64,000 bases of DNA from Variovorax sp. TBS-050B (GTDB lineage Bacteria; Pseudomonadota; Gammaproteobacteria; Burkholderiales; Burkholderiaceae_C): positions 2,765,001-2,829,000 of the forward strand of contig NZ_JARXYR010000002.1 of the NCBI RefSeq assembly GCF_029893635.1, written 5' to 3'. The notes beneath the pieces are model-generated. The model did no database searches and was not told the origin of the DNA. It saw nothing but the letters and a program-made list of their open reading frames with translations. This document shows, piece after piece, positions 19,300 to 28,252 of the stretch. Position 1 is the stretch's first letter, and each line of letters starts with the position of its first letter. A program made the translations under genes and the position numbers.

Positions 19300-20042
19300 C
19301 CCTCAAGACCTTGATCGTCGACGACGAAGCCCTGGCGCGTTCGCGCCTTCGCACCCTGCTGCGCGACTGCCGCTCGCCCGCGGCCGAGGTGGTGGCCGAA
19401 GCCGCGCAGGGCGCCGAGGCGCTGCAGCATCTGGCGCACATGCCGCTCGACCTGGTGCTGCTCGACGTGCACATGCCCGGGGTGGACGGCATCGAGGTGG
19501 CGCGCGGCCTGCGCAGCCGCGCCGACGCGCCGGCGGTGGTGTTCGTCACCGCGCATGCGGCCCATGCGGTCACGGCCTTCGACCTCGACGCCGTCGACTA
19601 CCTGACCAAGCCGGTGCGCGCCGAGCGCCTGCAGCAGGCGCTGCAGAAGGCCGAGCGCTTCCTCAAGGAGCGGCGCGCGCTGCAGGCGAGCGCGCTGCAG
19701 GAGAGCCTGCTGATCCAGGACCGCGGCCGCGCCGAGCGCGTGCCGCTCGCCGAGGTGCTCTACCTCAAGTCCGAGCACAAGTACCTCACGGTGCGGACGG
19801 CCACGCGCAGCCACATCCTCGACGGCTCGCTCAACGAATTCGAGGAGCGCTATCCCGAGCGCTTCCTGCGCGTGCACCGCAATGCGCTGGTCGCGCGCGC
19901 GGCCATCCGGGCGCTCGAGAAATACGACGACGGCGAGGACGCCGAAGGCTGGGCACTGCGGCTCGAAGCAGTGCCCGAACCCGTGGCCGTGTCGCGCCGG
20001 CAACTGCCCGCCGTGCGCGAAGTGCTGAAGGAAACGCGATGA
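19296..20042 (+). CDS. LytTR-family response regulator, AlgR-like
   Basis: This protein of 248 residues has an N-terminal receiver domain (acidic pocket VDDEA, phospho-acceptor Asp57 in LVLLDVHMPG, Lys in YLTKPV) and a C-terminal LytTR DNA-binding domain (LYLKSEHKYLTVRT and FLRVHRNALV). In Pseudomonas aeruginosa AlgR controls alginate, twitching and virulence genes; the local regulon is unknown. ATGA overlaps at both ends show that kinase, regulator and the downstream transporter are one operon. Confidence 0.9.
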   Translation: MTLKTLIVDDEALARSRLRTLLRDCRSPAAEVVAEAAQGAEALQHLAHMPLDLVLLDVHMPGVDGIEVARGLRSRADAPAVVFVTAHAAHAVTAFDLDAVDYLTKPVRAERLQQALQKAERFLKERRALQASALQESLLIQDRGRAERVPLAEVLYLKSEHKYLTVRTATRSHILDGSLNEFEERYPERFLRVHRNALVARAAIRALEKYDDGEDAEGWALRLEAVPEPVAVSRRQLPAVREVLKETR

Positions 20043-21304
20043 CCGATGCCAAGAACCCCGCTGGCGAGGCGCGCGCGGCCACGCCCCCCGATCCGCGCGA
20101 CGCGGCGCTGTCGCCCGAACCGGCCGCTTCCGAACCCCCGCCGGAGCCGCCGCCCGACGCCATCGCGCCCGAACTGCTGCAGCCCGAACCCGAGCCGCAG
20201 CGCCTGATGCTGCACATGCCGGTGGACGTGCGCAGCGCCTCGCTGGTGGTGCTGGCGGTGCTCGCGAGCGTGTTCGCGCTGCGCTGGGCGCAGGCGGTGT
20301 TCATCCCGCTGATGCTGAGCCTGCTGCTGAGCTATGCGCTGTCGCCGCTGGTCGACCGGCTCGAGCACTGGCGCCTGCCGCGCTGGATCGGCGCCACCGT
20401 GATCCTGCTCGGCCTCGGCGGCGGCCTGGGCTGGACCGGGTACTCGCTCTCGGGCAGCGCCTCGGAGCTGCTCGATTCGCTGCCGGTGGCGGCGCAGAAG
20501 CTGCGCCAGGTCATGCGCACCACCGGCCGCAGCGCCAGCGCCAATCCCCTGGACAACGTGCAGCAGGCGGCGTCGCAGCTCGAGCGCGCGGCCGAGGAGA
20601 ACTCGCGCGCGCTGTCCAAGCGCGGCGTGGCGCGCGTGGTGATCGAGCGGCCGCCGTTCAACGTGCGCGACTACCTCTGGAGCGGCACGGTCGGGCTGCT
20701 GTCGGCCGCGGGCCAGTTCACGCTCGTGGCCTTCCTCACCTTCTTCGCGCTGTGCTCGGGCAACACCTTCCGGCGCAAGCTGATCAAGATCACCGGGCCG
20801 AGCCTGCAGAAGAAGAAGATCACGGTGCATGTGCTCGACGACATCACGCGCAACATCGAGCGCTACCTGATCGTGCAGATCCTGACCAGCGTGCTCGTGG
20901 GCGTGGCCACCGGCCTCGCGTTCTGGGCGCTCGGGCTCGGCAATGCGGCCGTCTGGGGCATCGTGGCCGCGGTGACCAACCTCATTCCGTACATCGGCTC
21001 GGTGATCGTCATGGCCGCGGCGGGGCTCGTGGCCTTCCTGCAGTTCAACACCATCGAGATGGCGCTGCTCGTGGCCGGCACCTCGCTGCTGATCCACACG
21101 ATCGTCGGCAACCTGCTGATGCCCTGGCTCACCAGCCGCACCAGCCGCATGAATCCGGTGGCGGTGTTCGTCGGCGTGATCTTCTGGGGCTGGCTCTGGG
21201 GCGTGTGGGGGCTGCTGCTGGGCATTCCGATCACGATGGTGATCAAGTCGATCTGCGACCGCGTCGAAGACCTGCAGCCGATCGGCGAACTGCTCGGCGA
21301 GTAG
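20039..21304 (+). CDS. AI-2E/PerM-family membrane transporter
   Basis: This 421-residue protein begins with an Ala/Pro-rich cytoplasmic tail of about 60 residues, followed by eight hydrophobic segments in the pattern of PF01594. Conserved text includes PLMLSLLLSYALSPLVD and the terminal AVFVGVIFWGWLWGVWG block. Family members are linked to autoinducer-2 or ion export (PerM, TqsA); the substrate cannot be read from sequence. It overlaps the response regulator by 4 nt. In Pseudomonas the gene after algR is hemC, so this neighbour is different. Confidence 0.88.
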   Translation: MTDAKNPAGEARAATPPDPRDAALSPEPAASEPPPEPPPDAIAPELLQPEPEPQRLMLHMPVDVRSASLVVLAVLASVFALRWAQAVFIPLMLSLLLSYALSPLVDRLEHWRLPRWIGATVILLGLGGGLGWTGYSLSGSASELLDSLPVAAQKLRQVMRTTGRSASANPLDNVQQAASQLERAAEENSRALSKRGVARVVIERPPFNVRDYLWSGTVGLLSAAGQFTLVAFLTFFALCSGNTFRRKLIKITGPSLQKKKITVHVLDDITRNIERYLIVQILTSVLVGVATGLAFWALGLGNAAVWGIVAAVTNLIPYIGSVIVMAAAGLVAFLQFNTIEMALLVAGTSLLIHTIVGNLLMPWLTSRTSRMNPVAVFVGVIFWGWLWGVWGLLLGIPITMVIKSICDRVEDLQPIGELLGE

Positions 21305-21313
21305 CGCAGCGCG

Positions 21314-22585
21314 TCAGCCCGCCGTGCGCGCCCGCGCCGCATGCGCATCGTGCAGCCGAGCGAAGCGCAGGATCATCCAGGGCCCGAGCAGCGCGCCCAG
21401 GCCGACCGAGCTCCAGGCCGCGACCCAGCCATAGGTACTGCCGAAGCCGAAGCGCGCCTGGCCCCAGTCGAGCACCAGGCCGAACACCCAGGGGCTGACC
21501 GCGCCCGCGCCGAAGCCCATCACCGAGCGCACCGAATACGCCACGCCCAGCCGGTGCGGCGCCACCACGTCGGCCAGCGCGGTCGAATAGACCGACGAGT
21601 CGGCGATCGCCAGCATGTTGTAGAGCGCGGCCATCAGCGCGAGCAGCCACAGCGGCCAGGTCCACATCCAGCCGAAGGCGAACGACATGCCCAGGCTCGC
21701 GAGCGTGGCGATCATCATCACCTTGGCGCGGCCGAGGCGGTCGGAGGCCGCGCCGCCCGCGATGCTGCCGGCCACGCTCACCAGGTGCGACAGCGCCGCC
21801 AGCGCGATGCCCGCGCCCTTCCAGCCCGGCGAGAGCTCGCTCGACGATGCCACGAGGTAGGCCGGCAGCCAGGCCCAGAGCGCCATCAGCTCCCAGCAGT
21901 GGAAGGCATAGGCCCAGTTGCCGGCCATCGCCGGCTTGTCCCGCACGGTGGCCGCCAGCGCCTGCCAGGTGCCTTCGCGCGGCATGCCCGCCGCGGCAGC
22001 CGGCGCGGGCGGACGCATGCGGCGCAGCGCGGGCAGGGTCAGCAGCGCACCCGCGAGCGTGCAGCCCGCGGCCATCAGCAGGCCCCACCGCCAGTGCAGC
22101 AGGTGGCTGAACACCGCCACCACCGCGAGCGAGAGCGCATAGCCCATCGACGCGGCGCCGAGGAACAGCCCCATCGCGCGGCCGCGCACAGTGGGCTCGG
22201 TGTTGTGCGCGAGCAGTTGCAGGCCCGGCGTGTAGGAGGCGCCGGCGCACAGGCCCGTCAGGCCGTAGAGCAGCAGCGCCGACAGATGGTCGCGCGCGAA
22301 GAGCGCGAAGCCCAGCGCCGCCGCGGCGCTGATCGCGCTGCCGATGAAGAACACCCGGTGCGGGCCGTGCCGGTCCGCCAGCAGACCGACCGCGAACAGC
22401 GAACTCATGTAGCCCACGTGCCAGGCGCTCTGGATCGAGCCGGCCTGCGCCGCCGTCATGTGCCAGTCGGCCATCATGAACGGCAGCACGCCCGAATAGG
22501 CGGTGACGATCATCGCCTGCAGCAGCCGGCTCGCGCACAGCAGCGCGAGCCATCCGCGCGCCGGGCCCGTCTCAGCGCAGTGCAC
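21314..22585 (-). CDS. major facilitator superfamily transporter
   Basis: This 423-residue protein has twelve hydrophobic segments and typical MFS loops (GLLADRHGPHRVFFIG after helix 2, SDRLGRAKVMM in the central half). The substrate is unknown. Its start overlaps the end of the GNAT acetyltransferase gene by 14 nt, so the two are co-transcribed, and a LysR regulator is divergent. The pairing with an acetyltransferase suggests resistance or export of a small amine or herbicide-like compound; this is inference. Confidence 0.87.
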   Translation of the reverse strand: MHCAETGPARGWLALLCASRLLQAMIVTAYSGVLPFMMADWHMTAAQAGSIQSAWHVGYMSSLFAVGLLADRHGPHRVFFIGSAISAAAALGFALFARDHLSALLLYGLTGLCAGASYTPGLQLLAHNTEPTVRGRAMGLFLGAASMGYALSLAVVAVFSHLLHWRWGLLMAAGCTLAGALLTLPALRRMRPPAPAAAAGMPREGTWQALAATVRDKPAMAGNWAYAFHCWELMALWAWLPAYLVASSSELSPGWKGAGIALAALSHLVSVAGSIAGGAASDRLGRAKVMMIATLASLGMSFAFGWMWTWPLWLLALMAALYNMLAIADSSVYSTALADVVAPHRLGVAYSVRSVMGFGAGAVSPWVFGLVLDWGQARFGFGSTYGWVAAWSSVGLGALLGPWMILRFARLHDAHAARARTAG

Positions 22586-23099
22586 GCTGCATCAGGACGG
22601 TGTCGACCCACTGTCCGAACTTGAAGCCCACGTTGCGCAGCACGCCGACGGTCTCGAAGCCCAGGCGCTGGTGCAGCCGCCGCGAACCGGCATTGGCGCT
22701 GTTGCCGATCACCGCCACCATCTGCGCGAAGCCGGCGTCGGCGCAGCGGCGGATCACTTCCGCGAGCAGGGCCTTGCCGATGCCGTGGCCCTGCGCGTCG
22801 GGCGCCACGTAGACCGAGTTCTCGACGGTGCGGCGGTAGGCCGACCGCGTGCGATACGGCCCCGCATAGGCGTAGCCCGCCACCTCGCCGTTCCGCACGG
22901 CGACGAGATAGGGCAGGCCGCGCGCCACCACGTCGGCGCGGCGCTGCTGCATCTGCGCGACGCTCGGCACTTCTTCCTCGAAGGAGCAGAGGTCGTGCAG
23001 CACGTAGCGGCCGTAGATGGCCTGCACCGCGGCCATGTGGTGCGGCTCGGCGTCGAGGATGCGGAAGGGGAGGGCGTCTGCGGGGTCTGGCGAATGCAT
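22572..23099 (-). CDS. GNAT N-acetyltransferase, phosphinothricin acetyltransferase-like
   Basis: This protein of 175 residues has the GNAT acetyl-CoA signature VAPDAQGHGIGKAL (about residues 93-106) and the IGNSANAGSRRLHQRLGFETVG segment typical of the phosphinothricin/methionine sulfoximine (Pat/MddA) branch. It would transfer acetyl from acetyl-CoA to an amine. The start at 23099 gives the normal family length. It leads the MFS operon and faces a LysR gene across a short regulatory gap. Confidence 0.85.
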   Translation of the reverse strand: MHSPDPADALPFRILDAEPHHMAAVQAIYGRYVLHDLCSFEEEVPSVAQMQQRRADVVARGLPYLVAVRNGEVAGYAYAGPYRTRSAYRRTVENSVYVAPDAQGHGIGKALLAEVIRRCADAGFAQMVAVIGNSANAGSRRLHQRLGFETVGVLRNVGFKFGQWVDTVLMQRALR

Positions 23100-23122
23100 G
23101 GCGGCATCTTGACGGTGCGCCA

Positions 23123-23152
23123 TGCATAAGTGAAGCTTCGCTGCCCTATGCA
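23123..23152. promoter_or_regulatory. possible LysR operator between GNAT/MFS and LysR genes
   Basis: TGCATA (23123-23128) and TATGCA (23147-23152) form an inverted repeat separated by 18 nt, with GAAGCTTC (23132-23139) at its centre. The position, straddling the divergent starts, fits a LysR site. Confidence 0.35.
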
Positions 23153-24083
23153 GCGCATGAGAAATACTTTGGACAAAACACTGAATCTCGAGCAGCTGCG
23201 CTCCTTCGGACTCGTGATCGAGGCCGGCAGCTTCTCGGCCGCGGCCGACCGCCTGGGCCTCTCGCAGCCCGCGGTGAGCCTGCAGGTCCGCCAGCTCGAG
23301 CGCAGGCTCGGCGTGCGCCTGGTGGAGCGCGTCGGCAAGCGTGCGAAGGCCACGCCCGCCGGCGCGGAGCTGCTGCGGCATGCGCCCAACATCGCCGCCG
23401 CGGTGGAGAACGCCATCGATGCGCTCGAAGGCCATGCGAGCGGCGTGGCGGGCCGCGTGCGGCTCGGCACCGGGGCCACCGCCTGCCTGCACTTCCTGCC
23501 GGCGCTGCTGCGTGGGCTGCGGGAGCAGTATCCGGCGCTCGGCATCGTGGTGAGCACCGGCAACACCGAGGACCAGGTCCGCAAGGTGGAAGAGAACAGC
23601 ATCGACCTCGCGCTGGTCACCCTGCCCGCGGCCGGCCGCTCGCTGAGCGTGACGCCGGTGCTCGACGACGAGTTCGTCGCCATCGGCCGCAGCGACCTCG
23701 CCCCGCTCAAGGCGCGCGTCGGCCCGGCCGACCTCGCGGCCCTGCCGCTGGTGCTGTTCGAACCCGCGGCCAACACCCGCAAGCTCGTCGACCGCTGGTT
23801 CGCGGCCGAGGGCTTCCAGCCGCAGCCGGTGATGGAGCTCGGCAGCGTCGAGGCGATGAAGGAGATGGTGGCCGCGGGCCTGGGCTACGGCATCGTGCCG
23901 CGCATGGCCATGACCGGCCGCGGCGCCCACCCCGACCTGAAGACCAGCCGCCTCGCACCGCGCATGCATCGCACGCTGGCGGTGGTGGTGCGGCGGGACA
24001 AGCCGGTGGGCCGGGGGTTGCGCGTGGTGCTGGAGGCGATCGTGGCGGCGGGGAAGGCCGGCCCCGGCGGCAAAAGAGCGTGA
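23148..24083 (+). CDS. LysR-family transcriptional regulator
   Basis: This protein of about 311 residues has an N-terminal winged HTH (LEQLRSFGLVIEAGSFSAAADRLGLSQPAVSLQVRQLE, split across residues 8-45) and a periplasmic-binding-like effector domain. It is divergent from the GNAT/MFS operon and probably regulates it. The exact start is unsure: GTG 23130, ATG 23148 and ATG 23157 are all in frame, and none has a clear ribosome site. Confidence 0.85.
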   Translation: MQRMRNTLDKTLNLEQLRSFGLVIEAGSFSAAADRLGLSQPAVSLQVRQLERRLGVRLVERVGKRAKATPAGAELLRHAPNIAAAVENAIDALEGHASGVAGRVRLGTGATACLHFLPALLRGLREQYPALGIVVSTGNTEDQVRKVEENSIDLALVTLPAAGRSLSVTPVLDDEFVAIGRSDLAPLKARVGPADLAALPLVLFEPAANTRKLVDRWFAAEGFQPQPVMELGSVEAMKEMVAAGLGYGIVPRMAMTGRGAHPDLKTSRLAPRMHRTLAVVVRRDKPVGRGLRVVLEAIVAAGKAGPGGKRA

Positions 24084-24180
24084 TGCAGACGGCTGACCCT
24101 GCGTTTTGCGCCTACCATGAGCACGGATACGGGAGGGGTGCTCAGTGAAGTCGCGTATGAAGACGTCGCAATCGAATCGA

Positions 24181-24831
24181 ATGTCCGAGCCAGAGGCGCT
24201 CAATGGTGAATTCCTGCTCTACGGAACGCATTCGTGACATCCGGGCCAGCGAGCGACGAATGTATTTGCGTGTCCGCGAGATCTTCGCCATGGCGGCTGA
24301 CTACGCGCCGGCACTTCCGGAAACGACCCGGTTCTTCCGACTGATTCAAAACAAGCTGCATTTCGCCATCACCGGGAAGACCGCTGCCGAGCTGATCGCG
24401 GAGCGCGGAGCGCGCGGACAGCGGCCTTCCCCACATGGGACTGACCAGCTGGAAGTCTGGCAGTGTGCAGAAGAGCGACGTCACGATCGCGAAGAACTAC
24501 CTGCGCGGCGGGTGAGATCGGTGAGCTCAATCGCATCGTGACAATGTGGTTGGATTTCGCCGAGGACCAGGCGCAGCGCCGCAAAGAGATCTTTCTGAAG
24601 AACTGGGTGGAGAGGCTCGACGCTTTCCTCACGTTCAACGAGCGTCGCGTGTTGGACGGTGCCGGTCGCATCTCGAAAAAACAAGCCGATGCGCACGCGG
24701 AAAACCAGTACGAGCAGTTCGCCGCCAAGCGGCGGTCACTGCGCGAGGCGGAAGGGGCCGAGTTCCATCTGCGCGCGCTGGAGGATGCGGCGAAACTGCT
24801 GCCGAAGACCGAAAGGCGGAGAAAGCAATGA
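24181..24831 (+). pseudogene. rhuM: decayed RhuM-family virulence protein gene
   Basis: The ATG at 24181 encodes MSEPEALNGEFLLYG, which looks like a RhuM N-terminus. The text then jumps frame into ERIRDIRASERRMYLRVRE and AITGKTAAELIAERG, the RhuM central region, so most of the N-terminal domain is deleted. A second frameshift at about 24410-24425 leads to HMGLTSWKSGSVQKSDV and KNYL, a third at about 24505-24512 to GEIGELNRIVTMWLDFAE and the normal C-terminus. Intact members are about 330 residues; about 215 codons remain. The segment is visibly less GC-rich than its neighbours, which fits transfer. RhuM was first named in Salmonella pathogenicity island 3; its activity is not understood. Confidence 0.8.
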
Positions 24832-24870
24832 CATCCAGCGCAGCGACCGCTGGGATCGCTGCGCTGGCGT

Positions 24871-26115
24871 TCACTCGGGAATCGCCGCCATCTTCGAAGC
24901 CCGCGGTGCGCGCCCCAGCGTGCCCACGATCAGCGCCGCGACCAGCACCAGCACGCCGCTGAGCACCATCGCGCTCGCGATGCCGAAGCCGTCGACCACC
25001 ACGCCGCCGATCAGCGCGCCGGAGGCGATCGCGACCTGGAAGCCGGTCACGAGCAGGGCCTGGCCGGCTTCCTGCGCATCGGGCACCGCTTCCATCATCC
25101 AGCCGGTGAGCGCCACCGGGATCAGGCCGAAGGCCACGCCCCAGATCACGACCACGACCGCGCCGGCCACCATGCCGGTGCCGATCTGCGTCGACAGCAG
25201 CAGCGCGGTCGCGAGCATCAGCGCCGCGAGCAGGGTGGTGCCGCGCACGCTGCGCGCCACCAGGCTGCCGCCGAGGAAGGTGCCGACGAAGCCCACGGCG
25301 CCGTAGACCAGCAGCAGCGTCGACACGGCGTGCGCCGGCAGGCCGAACACCTGCTGCAGCAGCGGCTTCAGGTAGGTGTAGGCCGAGAAGTGGCCGGCGA
25401 TGAAGAACAGTACCGTGAGCAGGCCGATCTGCGCCATGCGGCGCGTGAGCGGCGTCAGCAGGTCGCGCGCGCCGATGGCGCGCTGCGGCGGGATCGCCGG
25501 CAGCAGCCACAGCTGCACCAGCAGCACCGCCGCGGCCAGTGCGCCGGTCACGGCGAAGGAGGCGCGCCAGCCGAAGGTGGTGCCGAGCCAGGAGCCGGCC
25601 GGCACGCCGAGCACGGTGGCGGCGGAGACGCCCGCGAGCACGATCGACATCGCGCGCGCCTTCGAGGCGTCGGGCACCAGTTGCGTGGCCGCGGCCGGCG
25701 CGAAGGTCCAGAAGCCGCCGACCGCGAGGCCGAGCATGAGGCGCGCGACCAGCATGGTCGCGAAGTTGGGCGCGAAGGCAGCGAGCAGGTTCGACGCGAT
25801 CAGCAGCGTGGTGAGCGCGATCAGCACCGTGCGCCGGTCGAGCCGGCCCGAGGCCACGATCAGCGCCGGCCCCGCGAAGGCCGCGAGCACGCCGGGCATG
25901 GTGATCATCAGGCCGGCCGTGCCGTCGGACACGCCCAGGCCGCGCGCAATGTCGGTCAGCAGGCCGATCGGCATGAACTCGGTCGACACCATCGCGAAGG
26001 TGCCGACCGCGATCGAGCCGACCGCGAGCCAGGCGGAGCGGCGGGCCGTGGCGGGCCTCGCGCTCTCGGACGGCAGGTCGTCGATGCAGGGGTTGCCGCT
26101 GGGTGAATTCATCAT
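24871..26115 (-). CDS. MFS transporter, AraJ/NepI-like exporter branch
   Basis: This protein of about 414 residues has twelve transmembrane helices and a cytoplasmic loop ASGRLDRRTVLIALT after helix 2. The sequence VSTEFMPIGLLTDIARGLGVSDGTAG is typical of the sugar or drug efflux (AraJ) subgroup. The start at 26115 has AAGGA upstream; the longer frame to 26268 is not signal-like. The substrate is unknown. The nearest regulator, a LysR gene on the same strand at 26296, is separated by 180 nt. Confidence 0.86.
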   Translation of the reverse strand: MMNSPSGNPCIDDLPSESARPATARRSAWLAVGSIAVGTFAMVSTEFMPIGLLTDIARGLGVSDGTAGLMITMPGVLAAFAGPALIVASGRLDRRTVLIALTTLLIASNLLAAFAPNFATMLVARLMLGLAVGGFWTFAPAAATQLVPDASKARAMSIVLAGVSAATVLGVPAGSWLGTTFGWRASFAVTGALAAAVLLVQLWLLPAIPPQRAIGARDLLTPLTRRMAQIGLLTVLFFIAGHFSAYTYLKPLLQQVFGLPAHAVSTLLLVYGAVGFVGTFLGGSLVARSVRGTTLLAALMLATALLLSTQIGTGMVAGAVVVVIWGVAFGLIPVALTGWMMEAVPDAQEAGQALLVTGFQVAIASGALIGGVVVDGFGIASAMVLSGVLVLVAALIVGTLGRAPRASKMAAIPE

Positions 26116-26295
26116 GAAAGGAGTCCTTGGATCGCATGCACCGGCCGGGCGCGTGGGGCATGCCCGCGCCAATGCGTGTGTTGTTGTGGAAGGCCGCCAA
26201 GTTTGGAAGCCAACGCCTCCTTCACAAAGGGGCCAGGCGGCAGTAGTCCGTTTCCCGCCGGCGAACAATCGACCCTTTGAGTCCTTTGGTGTGCG

Positions 26296-27213
26296 TCAGC
26301 CCGCCTCCCCCTGCGCCTGGAACATGCGCGTGAAGTCGCAGCATTCCTGCGCCAGCATCACGATCGACGAGGTCAGCGCGCTGCGGTGTTCGCCCTTGTG
26401 CATCGCGACGTAGCGCACCACGGGCAGCGCGGGCACCACGTCGATGACCGCGAGCATGCCGGCCGCGACGAGCGGCTCGAGGCACTGGCGCGGCAGGTAG
26501 CTCACGCCCAGGCCCGAGACCGTGAGGCCGGTGAGGGCGACGAGGTTGCTCACCACGATGCTCTCGGCGGGCTGCACGCCCTGTTCCTTCATCCAGGCGT
26601 CGTAGGCGCGGCCGGTGCCCGAGTTGCTGCCCTGCACCAGCATGCGATGCCGCGCGAGCTCGTGCAGCCGCATCGCGCCCCTGCCGGCCGGCACCACGCC
26701 GGGCTTGCACATCCAGGCGCTCTGGACCTTGCCGATGACCTTGCTCTGCAGGCGCGAGTCGGCAAAAGTGTGGGGCACGATCGCGAGGTCGAGCTCGTCG
26801 GCGAGCAGCTTGTCGCGCAGCTGCAGGCTGTCGTCCACGTCGGGCGCGAGGATCACCTTGGGATAGTGCCGCTGGATCAGGCCCACCAGCCGCGGCAGCC
26901 AGGTCATCGCGGTGAGCTCGGTCACGCCGATGCGCAGCCTGCGCTGGACCACGCCGGGCTTGCCGAACTGCTCGACGGCGGCATCGCGCTGCTCCAGCAG
27001 CTTCTGCGCGAGCACGAACATCTCCTCGCCCTTCTCGGTGAGACGCGCGCTGCGCTGGCTGCGGTCGAACAGCTCGGTGTCGAACAGCAGCTCCAGCTCG
27101 TGCACCCGCTTGGAGACGGCCGACTGCGAGGTGTGGAGCTGGTTGGCCGCCTGCGCGAAGCCGCCGAGCCTCGCGATCCAGTAAAGCGCTTCGAGCTGCT
27201 TGAAGGTCATCAT
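26296..27213 (-). CDS. LysR-family transcriptional regulator
   Basis: This 305-residue protein has an N-terminal HTH (FKQLEALYWIARLGGFAQAANQLHTSQSAVSKRVHELE, within residues 4-42) and a LysR substrate-binding domain. It is divergent from a solute-binding protein and an aminotransferase gene, so it probably controls these in response to an amino-acid-like ligand. No other local target is evident. Confidence 0.88.
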   Translation of the reverse strand: MMTFKQLEALYWIARLGGFAQAANQLHTSQSAVSKRVHELELLFDTELFDRSQRSARLTEKGEEMFVLAQKLLEQRDAAVEQFGKPGVVQRRLRIGVTELTAMTWLPRLVGLIQRHYPKVILAPDVDDSLQLRDKLLADELDLAIVPHTFADSRLQSKVIGKVQSAWMCKPGVVPAGRGAMRLHELARHRMLVQGSNSGTGRAYDAWMKEQGVQPAESIVVSNLVALTGLTVSGLGVSYLPRQCLEPLVAAGMLAVIDVVPALPVVRYVAMHKGEHRSALTSSIVMLAQECCDFTRMFQAQGEAG

Positions 27214-27221
27214 GAGGGGGG

Positions 27222-27271
27222 TCGCTTTAAATCTCTTTTGTTCATGTTATTCGATCGCTAAAAATCGCTTT
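27222..27271. promoter_or_regulatory. AT-rich regulatory gap between LysR and binding-protein genes
   Basis: The 137-nt divergent gap has an AT-rich core with TCGCTTT repeated directly at 27222-27228 and 27265-27271, 43 bp apart (four turns). A LysR tetramer commonly spans such spacing. Promoter hexamers are not clear. Confidence 0.3.
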
Positions 27272-27350
27272 TGGAAATCGGAGCCAGGGCGGAACATTCG
27301 TGCCGGGCCGCGCCGTCCGGCCGTACGCACCCTCTTCAAAGGAAACCGCC

Positions 27351-28250
27351 ATGAAACTCCCGTTGTTGTCCCTCGCGCTGGCCGCCGGCGCCCTGTCGCT
27401 GCTCTGCGGCACCGCCTCCGCGCAGGAGAGCCCTACGCTGCGCAAGATCAGGGAAAGCGGCGCGGTGCAGATCGGCTACCGCGACACGCAGATCCCGTTC
27501 TCCTACAAGACCGGTGGCGACAGCGCACCCATCGGCTTCACCAACGAGATCTGCCTCAAGGTGGTCGATGCGATCAAGGCCAAGCTCGGCCTCGCGAAGA
27601 TCGAGGTGCGCTACACGCTGCTCAACTCGACCAACCGCATCCCGCTGGTGCAGAACGGTACGGTCGACCTCGACTGCGCGACCACCACCAACACGGTGCA
27701 GCGCCAGCAGCAGGTGGACTTCGCGCCGAGCCACTTCGTGACCAACATCACTGCCGCGGTCAAGAAGAGTTCGGGCATCAACACGATCGCCGAGCTCAAC
27801 GGCAAGCCGGTCGCGACGGTGGCGGGGAGCACCTCGATGCAGCTGCTGCGCGGTTTCCGCAAGAGCGAGAACATGGAAGTGCAGGAGATCGCGGGCAAGG
27901 ACACGGCCGATGCCTTCCTGCTGCTCGCGAGCGACCGCGCCGTGGCCTACGTGCTCGACGACGTGCAGCTCGCCGGCCTGATCGCCAACCAGCCCAACGC
28001 TTCGGACTACAAGCTGCTGAAGGACGTGCTGCGGCAGGAACCCTACGGGATCATGATGCGCAAGGACGACCCCGAGTTCAAGGCCATCGTCGACCAGACC
28101 GTGACCGGCCTGATGAAGTCGGGCGAGATCGACAAGCTCTACGCCAGGTGGTTCATGTCGCCGATCCCGCCGCGCAACGTGAACCTCAACTTCCCGATGT
28201 CGGCCGCGGTGCGCGAGGCCTACAAGAACCCGAACAACAAGGGCGTCTGA
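27351..28250 (+). CDS. periplasmic amino-acid-type ABC solute-binding protein
   Basis: This 299-residue protein has a signal peptide ending ASA-QE. The body matches the glutamate/aspartate (GltI-like) branch of family 3 binding proteins: VQIGYRDTQIPFSY, GTVDLDCATTTNT and [20 protein letters not shown] precedes ATG 27351. No permease or ATPase gene is nearby, so it is an orphan receptor here and may use a transporter encoded elsewhere. It is followed, 2 nt later, by a class V aminotransferase. Confidence 0.9.
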   Translation: MKLPLLSLALAAGALSLLCGTASAQESPTLRKIRESGAVQIGYRDTQIPFSYKTGGDSAPIGFTNEICLKVVDAIKAKLGLAKIEVRYTLLNSTNRIPLVQNGTVDLDCATTTNTVQRQQQVDFAPSHFVTNITAAVKKSSGINTIAELNGKPVATVAGSTSMQLLRGFRKSENMEVQEIAGKDTADAFLLLASDRAVAYVLDDVQLAGLIANQPNASDYKLLKDVLRQEPYGIMMRKDDPEFKAIVDQTVTGLMKSGEIDKLYARWFMSPIPPRNVNLNFPMSAAVREAYKNPNNKGV

Positions 28251-28252
28251 GG

